Source of the DNA: Mucilaginibacter lacusdianchii
Lineage (GTDB): Bacteria > Bacteroidota > Bacteroidia > Sphingobacteriales > Sphingobacteriaceae
DNA: 64,000 nucleotides
NCBI RefSeq assembly: GCF_009770985.1
Contig: NZ_WSRW01000003.1
Location: forward strand, 667,275 to 731,274
Direction of reading: 5' to 3'
Part shown: positions 37,204 to 45,587 of the stretch, in pieces
Numbering within the stretch: the stretch's first letter is position 1
Layout: each line of letters begins with the position of its first letter
Notes under the pieces: generated by a model
Seen by the model: only the letters and a program-made list of their open reading frames with translations
What the model was told of the DNA's origin: nothing
The model's database searches: none
Made by a program: the position numbers and the translations under genes

Positions 37204-39306
37204 TCAGTTTTGAGTTTGTTCTAACCAAGCAATAGCTTCGTCTTTAGCGGTGAAAAACTGCGCCCTTATGCGGTCAAAAAATATGTCAACGCTTTTGTGA
37301 GCGGCCATACGGGCAAAGGTACTGGGCGAATAAATCCAGGCAAAATCCTTCAGGCCACCATCTTGCATAGCCGGGAACCAAAACTCAGAACCCCAATCCG
37401 ATGCCTCTGACCAATTGCCTTTTACCCCACTGTTGTCATTTAAAACCTTGCTGCAATTGTTCTTTTTGAGCAAGTCGAGCATTATCAGGCAACCTTTTTG
37501 TACTGATTCCAGATTTTGATAGCCCAGCCAGTCGGCTTCTATCCAATGCTTTTCGGCATTGTATCGCAGTGTAATGAAATTGCCAATGTAATAGGTCTGA
37601 CCATCCGTTTCTATGTCTCTAAATTCGCGTTTACCGTTTATGGGTAACAAGAAACTAAACGTAGATCCTTTGCCCAATTCACTTTCTACCCAAAAACTGC
37701 CGTTATGATCTTTAATAATGGTTGACGAGATATAAAGGCCTAAACCCAATCCCTGATATTGCATAGAGGTGTTATCGACACGATAAAAGCGGTCAAACAG
37801 GTTGACCAAGTTTTCTGGCGCAATGCCAATACCAAAGTCTTGAACGGATACAACCACGTTATCTTGCTCCACTTCCGAACGGATGATGATGGGCTTAGAT
37901 GGAGCTGAATATTTAATGGCGTTGGTCAAAAAATTGTTCATAACCTGCTCTAAGCGCAGGCGGTCGCCTTTTATTACAACCTGATCATTTTTTTCAATGA
38001 TGATGGAGTGCTGTTCCGATATTAATTCAACTACATCCCAGCTTTCGTTGATAACGTCGGCGAAATTAAATTCGGCAAAATTATAAGTTAATTTACCAGC
38101 GTTTATTTTAGATACATCCAGGAGGTCTGATATCAGCCCTTGCAGCTTGTTGAATTGTTGTGATGCTTTTTTTACAAACTGTGCAACTTTGATTGTAGGG
38201 TCCAGGCTTTTCTCCAGTACCTGCATGTAAGCCTTTAAGCTGGTAAGAGGCGTTTTAAGCTCGTGGCTGGCCACACTTATAAATTCATCTTTTTGAGTGA
38301 GCAATTCTTGCATGCTTTCAACCCGCACGCGCTCGTGATTAAGCGTTTGGGTAACCGAGTATTTGTTAAGAATGTAGTTGCTACACAGGGTAAAAAACCT
38401 GATGTAACGATCGTCTAGAGCTAATCGGGCACTTACACCATATACAACTACAAGGTCAGGATGGCGGCTACCGGCTAAACTGATGGGAGATAGAACTAAT
38501 TCGCGCGGTTGCTCATTCCACGGATTATTAATAAACGAGGGGTTTCCTCCAAAAAAGGTCTCGGTTTGCAAAACAACATCTTTACGGCTCAATAAGCTTT
38601 CAGATTGCTCATTATTTAAAACTGACAAGTCGCTTGGTATAGTAACCGCATTGCCGATTCCAAAATGATAGTTCAGTCTATATACGCGCGTATCTGGATC
38701 AAAACTGTAAAGTAAAGAGTAAGGAATATCTTTGCTATCAGATGCTAGTTTTTGATGGCTAGTTTTCAAAATATCATCATCATTCGAATTAATTACTTCG
38801 CCGGCTAAATTGGCTAAAGTTTCCATCCGACGTTCGTTCAGTACCCTGTCGGTGGTTTCGATGCAGCTTGTAAACACGCCGCCAACCGTGCCATCATCGT
38901 TATGAATGGGACTGTATGAAAAGTCAAAATAAGCCTCTTCCAGATAACCGCTCCGTTCCAGAAAAAGGTTGAAGCCCGGAAAGCCGAAAGTTTCACCTTT
39001 CATTACTTTTCGAAACATCGGGCCAATCACCGGCCAAATTTCATCCCATGTGTCATATGTACTTCTACCTATAGGTTCGGGATCTTTTTTTATGCCTAAT
39101 ATGGGGCGGTAGGCATCGTTGTAAAACTGTACAAATTCATCGCCCCAAGCTACATACATAGGTATCTTTGCCTCAAGCATCATACTTACGGCTGTGTACA
39201 AGTTGGTGGGCCAGTTTGCCATGTCGCCAACAGGGGTAGCCGACCAGTTGTGGGCGAGTATCTTACCGGCCATTTCACTGTGGCTCGCCGTTATTTGACG
39301 TATCAT
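37204..39306 (-). CDS. PAS-GAF sensor histidine kinase with C-terminal STAS/SEC14-like domain
   Basis: A 700-residue soluble kinase. Domains in order: PAS (about 25-155), GAF-like (about 160-315), HisKA with phospho-acceptor His348 in SHELKTPLTS, HATPase (about 450-570) with N-box NNFLTNAIKYS, G1 DFGIGI and G2 GLGLGLYIS. An extra 125-residue region (about 575-700) ends in FFTAKDEAIAWLEQ, which resembles the closing helix of stand-alone STAS/SEC14-type (SpoIIAA-like) proteins of Bacteroidota. No transmembrane segment. No response regulator gene is adjacent. The kinase call is firm, the last domain is tentative. Confidence 0.88.
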   Translation of the reverse strand: MIRQITASHSEMAGKILAHNWSATPVGDMANWPTNLYTAVSMMLEAKIPMYVAWGDEFVQFYNDAYRPILGIKKDPEPIGRSTYDTWDEIWPVIGPMFRKVMKGETFGFPGFNLFLERSGYLEEAYFDFSYSPIHNDDGTVGGVFTSCIETTDRVLNERRMETLANLAGEVINSNDDDILKTSHQKLASDSKDIPYSLLYSFDPDTRVYRLNYHFGIGNAVTIPSDLSVLNNEQSESLLSRKDVVLQTETFFGGNPSFINNPWNEQPRELVLSPISLAGSRHPDLVVVYGVSARLALDDRYIRFFTLCSNYILNKYSVTQTLNHERVRVESMQELLTQKDEFISVASHELKTPLTSLKAYMQVLEKSLDPTIKVAQFVKKASQQFNKLQGLISDLLDVSKINAGKLTYNFAEFNFADVINESWDVVELISEQHSIIIEKNDQVVIKGDRLRLEQVMNNFLTNAIKYSAPSKPIIIRSEVEQDNVVVSVQDFGIGIAPENLVNLFDRFYRVDNTSMQYQGLGLGLYISSTIIKDHNGSFWVESELGKGSTFSFLLPINGKREFRDIETDGQTYYIGNFITLRYNAEKHWIEADWLGYQNLESVQKGCLIMLDLLKKNNCSKVLNDNSGVKGNWSEASDWGSEFWFPAMQDGGLKDFAWIYSPSTFARMAAHKSVDIFFDRIRAQFFTAKDEAIAWLEQTQN

Positions 39307-39443
39307 TTATATGCTTAAGAAGTTACTTCAAATATAATAACAGCCCGTTCATTTGTCCACATATGTCAGTAATTGTATGATAGCTATATTGAAATTTGTT
39401 ATTTATCAGTAATATACACATTAATCTGTTTGCCGGATTTTGA

Positions 39444-40316
39444 CTATCCAAAAAGCTCGCTGCTCAAATAGCGGTCGCCGCGGTCGCAGGCTATGAATAC
39501 AATAGTACCTTGGTCCAATTCCTGGGCCAGGCGTAAGGCGGCTGAGCAAGCACCGCCGGTACTCATCCCAGCAAAGATGCCCTCAGTTTTAGCTAATTGC
39601 CGAGCCATCTCGGTAGCTTCAGCTTCGCTGATATCCATGATACGGTCAACGCGACTGGGGTCGTATATCTTAGGCAAATAAGCCTCGGGCCAGCGGCGTA
39701 TGCCGGGAATAGAAGAACCTTCCGATGGCTGGCAACCAATAATTTGTATATCGCTGTTTTTTTCTTTTAAATAACGCGATGTACCCATAATGGTACCAGT
39801 AGTACCCATGGCACTTACAAAATGTGTAATCTGCCCGTCGGTATCATGCCATATTTCTGGTCCGGTGGTTTTATAATGGGCCATGTAATTATCACTATTG
39901 GCAAACTGATTAAGCAAAAAGTAATTGTCAGATTTTCCTTTATCCTCTGCATAATCACGGCAAACCTCAATGTTTTCCAACAGGGTTACTTTAGCACCAA
40001 AAGCTTCCATGGTAAGTGTACGCTCACGCGTGGAATTGGCTGGCATTACCAACTCAATATCCAGATTAAACAGGCGGGCAATCATAGCTAATGCAATACC
40101 GGTGTTACCACTTGTTGCTTCAATCAATTTAACGCCCGGTTTAATTTCGCCGCGTTCTATGGCACTGCGTATCATGTTTAATGAAGCACGGTCCTTAACG
40201 CTGCCTCCCGGATTATTACCTTCCAGTTTGGCATATATCTTTACGTTAGCGTTGGTATTAAGCTTTTTTATTTCTGCTAAAGGCGTGTTGCCTATTAAGT
40301 CTATAAGTTCTGCCAT
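39444..40316 (-). CDS. cysM: Cysteine synthase B
   Basis: A 290-residue PLP enzyme that makes cysteine from O-acetylserine (or O-phosphoserine) and sulfide/thiosulfate. PLP Lys lies in NPGGSVKDRASL (about residue 41); the phosphate-binding loop is GTTGTIMGT (about 171), and the substrate loop EATSGNTGIALA is intact. The short length and GIRRWPEAYLPKIYD segment favour CysM over CysK. It starts 8 bp after the cysE stop, forming a cysE-cysM operon. Confidence 0.92.
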   Translation of the reverse strand: MAELIDLIGNTPLAEIKKLNTNANVKIYAKLEGNNPGGSVKDRASLNMIRSAIERGEIKPGVKLIEATSGNTGIALAMIARLFNLDIELVMPANSTRERTLTMEAFGAKVTLLENIEVCRDYAEDKGKSDNYFLLNQFANSDNYMAHYKTTGPEIWHDTDGQITHFVSAMGTTGTIMGTSRYLKEKNSDIQIIGCQPSEGSSIPGIRRWPEAYLPKIYDPSRVDRIMDISEAEATEMARQLAKTEGIFAGMSTGGACSAALRLAQELDQGTIVFIACDRGDRYLSSELFG

Positions 40317-40324
40317 GATAAAAA

Positions 40325-41137
40325 CTACAATTTTTCGTTTAGCTTGTTTACGCTAATTGATGGTGTATGATAAACGGTAGAATATGGGTCTATGCTATGT
40401 ATCAGCCAAACATTTCCGCCAACAATGCTATCGTGCCCAATAACGGTTTCGCCGCCTAAAATAGTTGCCCCCGAATAAATAACTACCCGGTCTTGCACTG
40501 TAGGATGACGCTTGCTGCCCGCCATATGTTTACTTACACTTAATGCGCCCAAAGTTACCCCCTGGTACATTTTTACATAATTACCGATCACACTGGTTTC
40601 ACCTATAACAATGCCGGTTCCATGATCTATATGAAAATACTCGCCAATTTGCGCCGCCGGGTGTATATCTATGCCAGTGGTAGAGTGGGCGTGCTCCGTT
40701 AAGATACGCGGCAACAGCGGAACATCATAACTAAACAATTGATGAGCTATGCGGTAGTAGCATATGGCATAAAAGCCGGGATAAGTACGTATTACCTCAA
40801 ATTCAGTTCGTGCAGCTGGGTCGCCTTTGTAAATGGCTTGAATATCTGTGTTTAAAACGCGGTATAACTCAGGTAATTCGTCAAAAAAACGGCGGGCTAG
40901 CTGGGGGCAATTGCAGTTGCTGCAATTGCTGCTGGCGCTAATGATTTCAATTAGTTCTTGCTGTAAATTTAACGCTTCCAGCTTTAAGGCATCAACCGAA
41001 CTATAGGTTTGCCTGGATTGCTCCGGAAAAAGCAAGTAAATAACTTTAAGCGCCCAGTTAGCTATTACGTTATTGGGCGGTATAGCTTCCGTTTGCCGTT
41101 GCTTTTCAAATAATTGCTTGTAAAAAAAATCCTCCAT
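40325..41137 (-). CDS. cysE: Serine O-acetyltransferase (EpsC/CysE)
   Basis: A 270-residue left-handed beta-helix acetyltransferase supplying O-acetylserine. Hexapeptide repeats run from about 175 (GIDIHPAAQIGEYFHIDHG, with the catalytic His-Asp region) to the end. A Cys-rich stretch (SSNCSNCNCPQL, about 75-86) in the N-terminal helical domain is unusual and might be redox- or metal-sensitive. Start at the ATG 41135-41137, as the family homology begins at MEDFFYKQL; an upstream in-frame ATG (41191) gives an unlikely extension. Co-transcribed with cysM. Confidence 0.9.
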   Translation of the reverse strand: MEDFFYKQLFEKQRQTEAIPPNNVIANWALKVIYLLFPEQSRQTYSSVDALKLEALNLQQELIEIISASSNCSNCNCPQLARRFFDELPELYRVLNTDIQAIYKGDPAARTEFEVIRTYPGFYAICYYRIAHQLFSYDVPLLPRILTEHAHSTTGIDIHPAAQIGEYFHIDHGTGIVIGETSVIGNYVKMYQGVTLGALSVSKHMAGSKRHPTVQDRVVIYSGATILGGETVIGHDSIVGGNVWLIHSIDPYSTVYHTPSISVNKLNEKL

Positions 41138-41344
41138 GAATGAGTTGTTCCCTTGAATAAAGCTCTGCTTACACAGCGCAATTGTATGCAAATTAACCTG
41201 CTTTTTAAGGAAATATAAAATCAGATTAATAAGATGAGTACTAAATGACGAATTGTAAGCTCTTACATAATAGCATTGATAGCAATTTATACATATTTAA
41301 TGTATTACTTTTTATATTTCACGAAATTTTTGGCATACACACAT

Positions 41345-41908
41345 ATGGAAGATTTTAAAACCGTAACGAGTTCACAAACCGTGTTAACCGAGTTAATGAT
41401 TCCGTCGTACTCTAACTTCGGGGGTAAAATACACGGTGGTATCATATTGGGCCTTATGGATAAAGTTGCGTACGCCTGCGCCGCTAAGCATGCAGGCAAT
41501 TATTGCGTAACAGTTTCTATTGATACGGTGAATTTTTTACAACCCGTTGAGGTTGGCGAACTAGTATCGTTGATGGCTTCGGTTAACTATGTGGGCAAAT
41601 CATCTATGGTGGTAGGCATACGGGTGCAAAGTGAAAATATAAAAACGCAGGAAATTAAACATACTAACTCCAGTTATTTCACCATGGTGGCCATAGGCGA
41701 TGAGCATAAACCGGCAACCGTACCCGGACTTATTTTACAATCGCATTTGGAAGTGCAACGATTTTATCAGGCTTATCATCGAAAAGAGCTTAACCGCTAT
41801 TATAAACAGGAAGCAGATCGTATTAAAACACCCATGGAAATTGCCGAATCGATAGAGCTGATTAAAACGGAACGTTGCATTGTTGATTTACCTTCAGATA
41901 AATTATAA
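41345..41908 (+). CDS. Acyl-CoA thioesterase, hotdog fold
   Basis: A 187-residue enzyme of the YciA/BFIT-type hotdog group hydrolysing acyl-CoAs. Core motif: GGKIHGGIILGLMDKVAYACAA (about residues 24-45) with the following VSIDTVNFLQPVEVGE strand. The ATG at 41345 is used; the open frame extends upstream to 41276, but that part is AT-rich and non-homologous. A C-terminal helical tail (about 140-187) follows the single hotdog domain. Confidence 0.87.
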   Translation: MEDFKTVTSSQTVLTELMIPSYSNFGGKIHGGIILGLMDKVAYACAAKHAGNYCVTVSIDTVNFLQPVEVGELVSLMASVNYVGKSSMVVGIRVQSENIKTQEIKHTNSSYFTMVAIGDEHKPATVPGLILQSHLEVQRFYQAYHRKELNRYYKQEADRIKTPMEIAESIELIKTERCIVDLPSDKL

Positions 41909-41971
41909 TTCAATTTAAAGGTTATAAATATTGTACGAATTGAAATTTTGTTAAATTAGCATTAACCAATT

Positions 41972-42451
41972 ATGCCTGTATACAAACGTTATCTTCCGGG
42001 TTTTAAAACTACCTGCTTGTCGGTTTGCGTGCTATATGTACTGATAGCCGGCAGTTTACTTGTTAAAGGCCTTATGAAAAGTATGGCGCAATACCATCAA
42101 GTACCTAGCCATTTGCTAACGTCGCCACATTATTACGATGCAGTTTTGTGGATGTATATGCACATGTTGGTAATTGGACTTATTATAGGTGCATTAGGCT
42201 GGTATAGCAAAAATGTTGTTTTTCAGAAGCAAATGTCGCGCGTGCTTTTTGCGGCACATTTAATATACACATATCTCGATTTCCGCTCGTCCGATTTTAT
42301 TTGGGGAAATGGTTTATACCACGGTCTGGTTTCGGTAGTGCCGGCAGTTGTAAGCTTGGTGGTTACTTTGCTGTTTTTAAATTTGGGCTTTGGCGCACGC
42401 CGTGCTTTTCATCCTGGGCAACCCGTTGCTTACCGGGGTAATTATCGTTAG
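41972..42451 (+). CDS. Four-helix membrane protein, unknown function
   Basis: A 159-residue integral membrane protein with four predicted hydrophobic segments (about 13-35, 60-85, 90-110 and 118-140) and a basic tail. No family recognised. Lies 63 bp after the thioesterase gene and 58 bp before the DinB gene on the same strand. Confidence 0.65.
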   Translation: MPVYKRYLPGFKTTCLSVCVLYVLIAGSLLVKGLMKSMAQYHQVPSHLLTSPHYYDAVLWMYMHMLVIGLIIGALGWYSKNVVFQKQMSRVLFAAHLIYTYLDFRSSDFIWGNGLYHGLVSVVPAVVSLVVTLLFLNLGFGARRAFHPGQPVAYRGNYR

Positions 42452-42509
42452 CCGTTAATTGGATGTTCAGATAATTTGTTCATTTTAGCTATTCAAATCT
42501 AAACATCAT

Positions 42510-43010
42510 ATGTATCATCACATTGCTGATTTTGTGGCCGACTGGCAAGTAATGACCGGTTACACAGTAACTTTATTTGAAAAAATAACCGACGAAGCCA
42601 AAGGAATAAAAGTTCATGAAAATGTGCGTACGCTAGAACGTCTGGCTTGGCACATTACCGAAACCCTTCCTGAAATGGGAACCCAAGCCGGTTTGTTTGA
42701 CCACAATGAATTGGAACATATACCTGTACCGGCTACCATGGCACAACTTATTAATACTTATCAAACTTACAGTCAAAAGCTAATTGACGCTGTAAAATCG
42801 CGTTGGACAGACGAGCAATTGAATGACGACGTGAACATGTATGGCCAAACCTGGACTAAAGGTATGGTTCTATCAGTTTTTATAGGGCATGAGGCACATC
42901 ACCGTAGCCAAATGACGGTTGTGATGCGCCTGGTTGGCTTGCCAGTGCCCGGCTTATTCGGTCCGGCAAAAGAGGAGTGGGCTCAAATGGGTTTGCCGGT
43001 TATGGAATAA
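42510..43010 (+). CDS. DinB family protein
   Basis: A 166-residue four-helix-bundle protein of the DinB/YfiT metalloenzyme superfamily. The three metal-binding His are recognisable: AWHITE (about residue 47) and HEAHHRSQM (about 130). Superfamily members include thiol-dependent S-transferases, but the activity here is unknown. Followed by a strong terminator. Confidence 0.85.
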   Translation: MYHHIADFVADWQVMTGYTVTLFEKITDEAKGIKVHENVRTLERLAWHITETLPEMGTQAGLFDHNELEHIPVPATMAQLINTYQTYSQKLIDAVKSRWTDEQLNDDVNMYGQTWTKGMVLSVFIGHEAHHRSQMTVVMRLVGLPVPGLFGPAKEEWAQMGLPVME

Positions 43011-43019
43011 CACAATTTA

Positions 43020-43066
43020 TATAATAAAAAGCCTGCTTACTTACTATAAGCGGGCTTTTTATTATA
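43020..43066. terminator. Terminator after DinB gene
   Basis: About 20-bp stem with one G-U pair: 43020-43039 pairs with 43047-43066, 7-nt loop, A-run and T-run on the flanks. Confidence 0.88.
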
Positions 43067-43156
43067 TAGCCACATTTACCAAAAATGGTTATAGAAGATG
43101 AGATGCTGTTTTAACCTTGGGTTGCTTAACTTAGCAGCTTAAACATCAGTATAGAC

Positions 43157-43726
43157 ATGGCTAACATAATTAAGAAATGGACCATATTAAAAGAGGAGGA
43201 TGTATCTCCTAGTCCATGGTTTCCAATACTGAAACATACTGTGCAGTTGGCTAACGGAAAGGTTGTAGATGACTATTACTTTTCACCACTAGGCGATGTG
43301 GTACAAGTGCTTGCCTTAACGCCGCAAAACGAAGTGGTGCTAGTAAAGCAGTATAAGCACGGATTAAATGAAATTTTAATGGAGCTGCCGGGCGGAATGC
43401 GACAAAAAAATACCAGCATTATACAATCGGCCTTAAATGAGTTGGAAGAAGAAACCGGCATCAAGGCTACGTCCGGGCAATTGATCTCGTTGGGGAAAAT
43501 TGCCGTTAATCCTACCAAAGCACATCAAATTACTTACGGCTTTATTTTATTTAATGCCGAATTCAATTCAGTACAAAAGCTGGATGAAACCGAATTAATT
43601 CAAGTATTAACCTTGCCGGCTCCACAAGTATTGCAATTAGTAAAAGAGGGAGAAATTTGGGTAACCGATTCGATGAACTTTATTTTGATGGCAGCATTAC
43701 GCTATCCGGAAGTTTTTGGTTTATAG
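43157..43726 (+). CDS. NUDIX hydrolase, ADP-ribose pyrophosphatase-like, atypical NUDIX box
   Basis: A 189-residue NUDIX protein whose flanks (ELPGG before the box and later GKIAVNPTKAHQITYGF) resemble ADP-sugar pyrophosphatases. The box reads GMRQKNTSIIQSALNELEEE followed by TGI. Compared with GX5EX7REUXEEXGU, the first Glu is Thr and the Arg is Asn, but the metal-binding Glu and Glu-Glu of the REXXEE core remain. Activity is therefore plausible but not assured. The gene is 33 bp upstream of kptA on the same strand, which suggests a link to ADP-ribose products. Confidence 0.82.
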   Translation: MANIIKKWTILKEEDVSPSPWFPILKHTVQLANGKVVDDYYFSPLGDVVQVLALTPQNEVVLVKQYKHGLNEILMELPGGMRQKNTSIIQSALNELEEETGIKATSGQLISLGKIAVNPTKAHQITYGFILFNAEFNSVQKLDETELIQVLTLPAPQVLQLVKEGEIWVTDSMNFILMAALRYPEVFGL

Positions 43727-43759
43727 CTTTAAAAGCGTTCTTTTTAATAAAAACAAAGG

Positions 43760-44305
43760 ATGACGGAAGAAGAATTAAAAAAAACAAGCAAATTTATTAG
43801 TTATGTACTAAGGCACTATCCGGAATCGGCTGGGTTAGTGTTGGACTCTAATGGCTGGGCTGATATAGATGCCTTAATTGCTGGTGCGCAACGCAATGGC
43901 CTAAATCTGGATAGATCTTCCTTAATGCATATAGTGGCTACTAACAACAAAAAGCGATTTGCCATTAACGAAACCCAAACTCTTATAAGAGCAAGCCAGG
44001 GGCATTCTGTTGTGGTGGAATTGGGTTTGATACCACAAGCGCCGCCTTTTATATTATACCATGGCACCAGCACACGCTTTCTGGATTCAATTTTGCAGCA
44101 AGGATTGTTAAAGGGTAATAGATTGCATGTACACTTAAGTGCAGATAGTGCTACCGCAAAACAAGTGGGTATGCGGCATGGTAAGGTAGTAATACTGGAA
44201 GTAGCAGCCGGTCAAATGGCCAAGGATGGATATGTATTTTATATGTCTGAAAACAGCGTCTGGCTCACAGATCAAGTTGATCCCGGTTATCTAAAAATAA
44301 TCTGA
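43760..44305 (+). CDS. kptA: RNA 2'-phosphotransferase Tpt1/KptA
   Basis: A 181-residue enzyme that removes an internal RNA 2'-phosphate using NAD+, releasing nicotinamide and ADP-ribose 1'',2''-cyclic phosphate. The Arg-His-Arg-Arg active site can be traced: LRHYP (Arg18, His19), LIRASQGHS (Arg about 75) and the RLHVHLS segment (about 125). The NAD-binding YHGTSTRFLDSIL segment is also intact. Length is typical. Bacteria lack the spliceosomal-type tRNA ligation that yields its eukaryotic substrate, so its role is unclear. Upstream NUDIX gene may share an operon. Confidence 0.9.
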   Translation: MTEEELKKTSKFISYVLRHYPESAGLVLDSNGWADIDALIAGAQRNGLNLDRSSLMHIVATNNKKRFAINETQTLIRASQGHSVVVELGLIPQAPPFILYHGTSTRFLDSILQQGLLKGNRLHVHLSADSATAKQVGMRHGKVVILEVAAGQMAKDGYVFYMSENSVWLTDQVDPGYLKII

Positions 44306-44392
44306 TTTAGATATAGGCTTGTTGTGCACATGTTTTAATGACAAATGCATTTGTTGCATAAATTGCCTGTCCGTTTTAATAATCCTAATAGT

Positions 44393-45133
44393 TTACGAAG
44401 TTGCTTCGTAGGTATTGCTTTGCACGATACCATTAAGTAGTTGTATATAAACCTGTTGCCAGTTCATTAAATTAATCATTCTGTCGAATTCGGGTTGTAT
44501 AGAGGCGCTGATAGTAACCGGTTGTTGCGAAATAGGATGAATAAACGACAACTGTAAAGCATGTAGTAGCATTGTGTTCATGTCCCAATTATCGGTAAAA
44601 AACTTGTTTTGTTTATTGCAACCGTGTGTGCGGTCGCCAATAATGGGGTGAAAGATGTGGCTAAAATGTTTGCGTAATTGGTGCATGCGCCCGGTGGTGG
44701 GTTTGGCCATCACTAATGAGTAGCGGGATGTTGGATGTTTGCCAAATGCAACAGGCAATTCGGTTTGGGCAAGGGTTGTATAGGCTGTAAAGGCATCCTG
44801 CAAGGTGCCATTTTCTTTTTTAAGCGGGTAGTTAATCTCGCCGCTAATGGGCGCAAAGCCACGCAGAATTGTAAGATAGCTTTTACGCACGGCGTTGTTC
44901 ATAAATTGTTGCTGCATGGCCGTTTCGGTGGTCTTGTCTAAAGCAAACAATAATACGCCGCCCGTTTTGCGGTCGAGCCGGTGAGTAGGGTATACGTGGC
45001 GGTTTAACTGATCACGTAGTATTTGCAGCGCAAATTCTTCTGCATCAGCCGCTATGGATGAACGGTGAACCAACAACCCATGCGGCTTATTAACCGCTAC
45101 CAAATGCTCATCAGCAAATAAAATGTCCAACAT
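44393..45133 (-). CDS. truC: RluA-family pseudouridine synthase, TruC-like
   Basis: A 246-residue pseudouridine synthase. Motif II HRLDRKTGGVLLFAL contains the catalytic Asp (about residue 54), and the N-terminal LFADEHLVAVNKPHGLLVH is typical. There is no S4 domain. Size and opening match TruC, which modifies U65 of tRNA; an rRNA-specific RluA-group role is the alternative. A near -7 element (TACCTTCG on the minus strand) lies about 10 bp upstream of the start. Confidence 0.82.
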   Translation of the reverse strand: MLDILFADEHLVAVNKPHGLLVHRSSIAADAEEFALQILRDQLNRHVYPTHRLDRKTGGVLLFALDKTTETAMQQQFMNNAVRKSYLTILRGFAPISGEINYPLKKENGTLQDAFTAYTTLAQTELPVAFGKHPTSRYSLVMAKPTTGRMHQLRKHFSHIFHPIIGDRTHGCNKQNKFFTDNWDMNTMLLHALQLSFIHPISQQPVTISASIQPEFDRMINLMNWQQVYIQLLNGIVQSNTYEATS

Positions 45134-45587
45134 ACAGCACGAAGGTAAGAGTTTTTGTTAAGCAGATAAATTGTTGAGCAGTGGAATGGTTGATAAGTAA
45201 AACAACAGGATATGAGTATAATTAAATTTAATCAATCATTTTTAAGTGACCTGTTGGGTACTAATGAGTTTTAAGGTTCCCGACGTATCTATAATCCATT
45301 ATAGATGGATATCTTTAAATGAGTGTTGAGTTTGCTGATTTAATACCTTAACTAACGGTTTTTGCAATAGTTTAATAATAGGAGATTAAGCCTTGAAACC
45401 GAAAGTCAACAAAAGACGGCGTAATAAGGATATGCGTTATCGTAACCAACAAAAGTAGTTCATGGCTGTAACGTCGAAGTAGAAGTTATCCTTGAAATTA
45501 AAAAGAAAATGCAAATCTTGCTGTATCGCTTGCAAAATTTGCATTATGTAAGTCATTTGTAAATTGATGGATTTCTGAAACCGTTGG
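45134..45587. other. 454-bp intergenic region between ssb and truC
   Basis: Contains an inverted repeat ATCTATAAT-CC-ATTATAGAT (45287-45306) and a 21-codon basic ORF (45393-45458) preceded by AGGAG. No gene of ordinary length and no clear terminator. Confidence 0.45.
45287..45306. repeat. Perfect 9-bp inverted repeat with 2-nt spacer
   Basis: ATCTATAAT-CC-ATTATAGAT. Too short a spacer to be a hairpin and without a T tract, so more like a dimeric regulator site than a terminator. Binding protein unknown. Confidence 0.4.
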
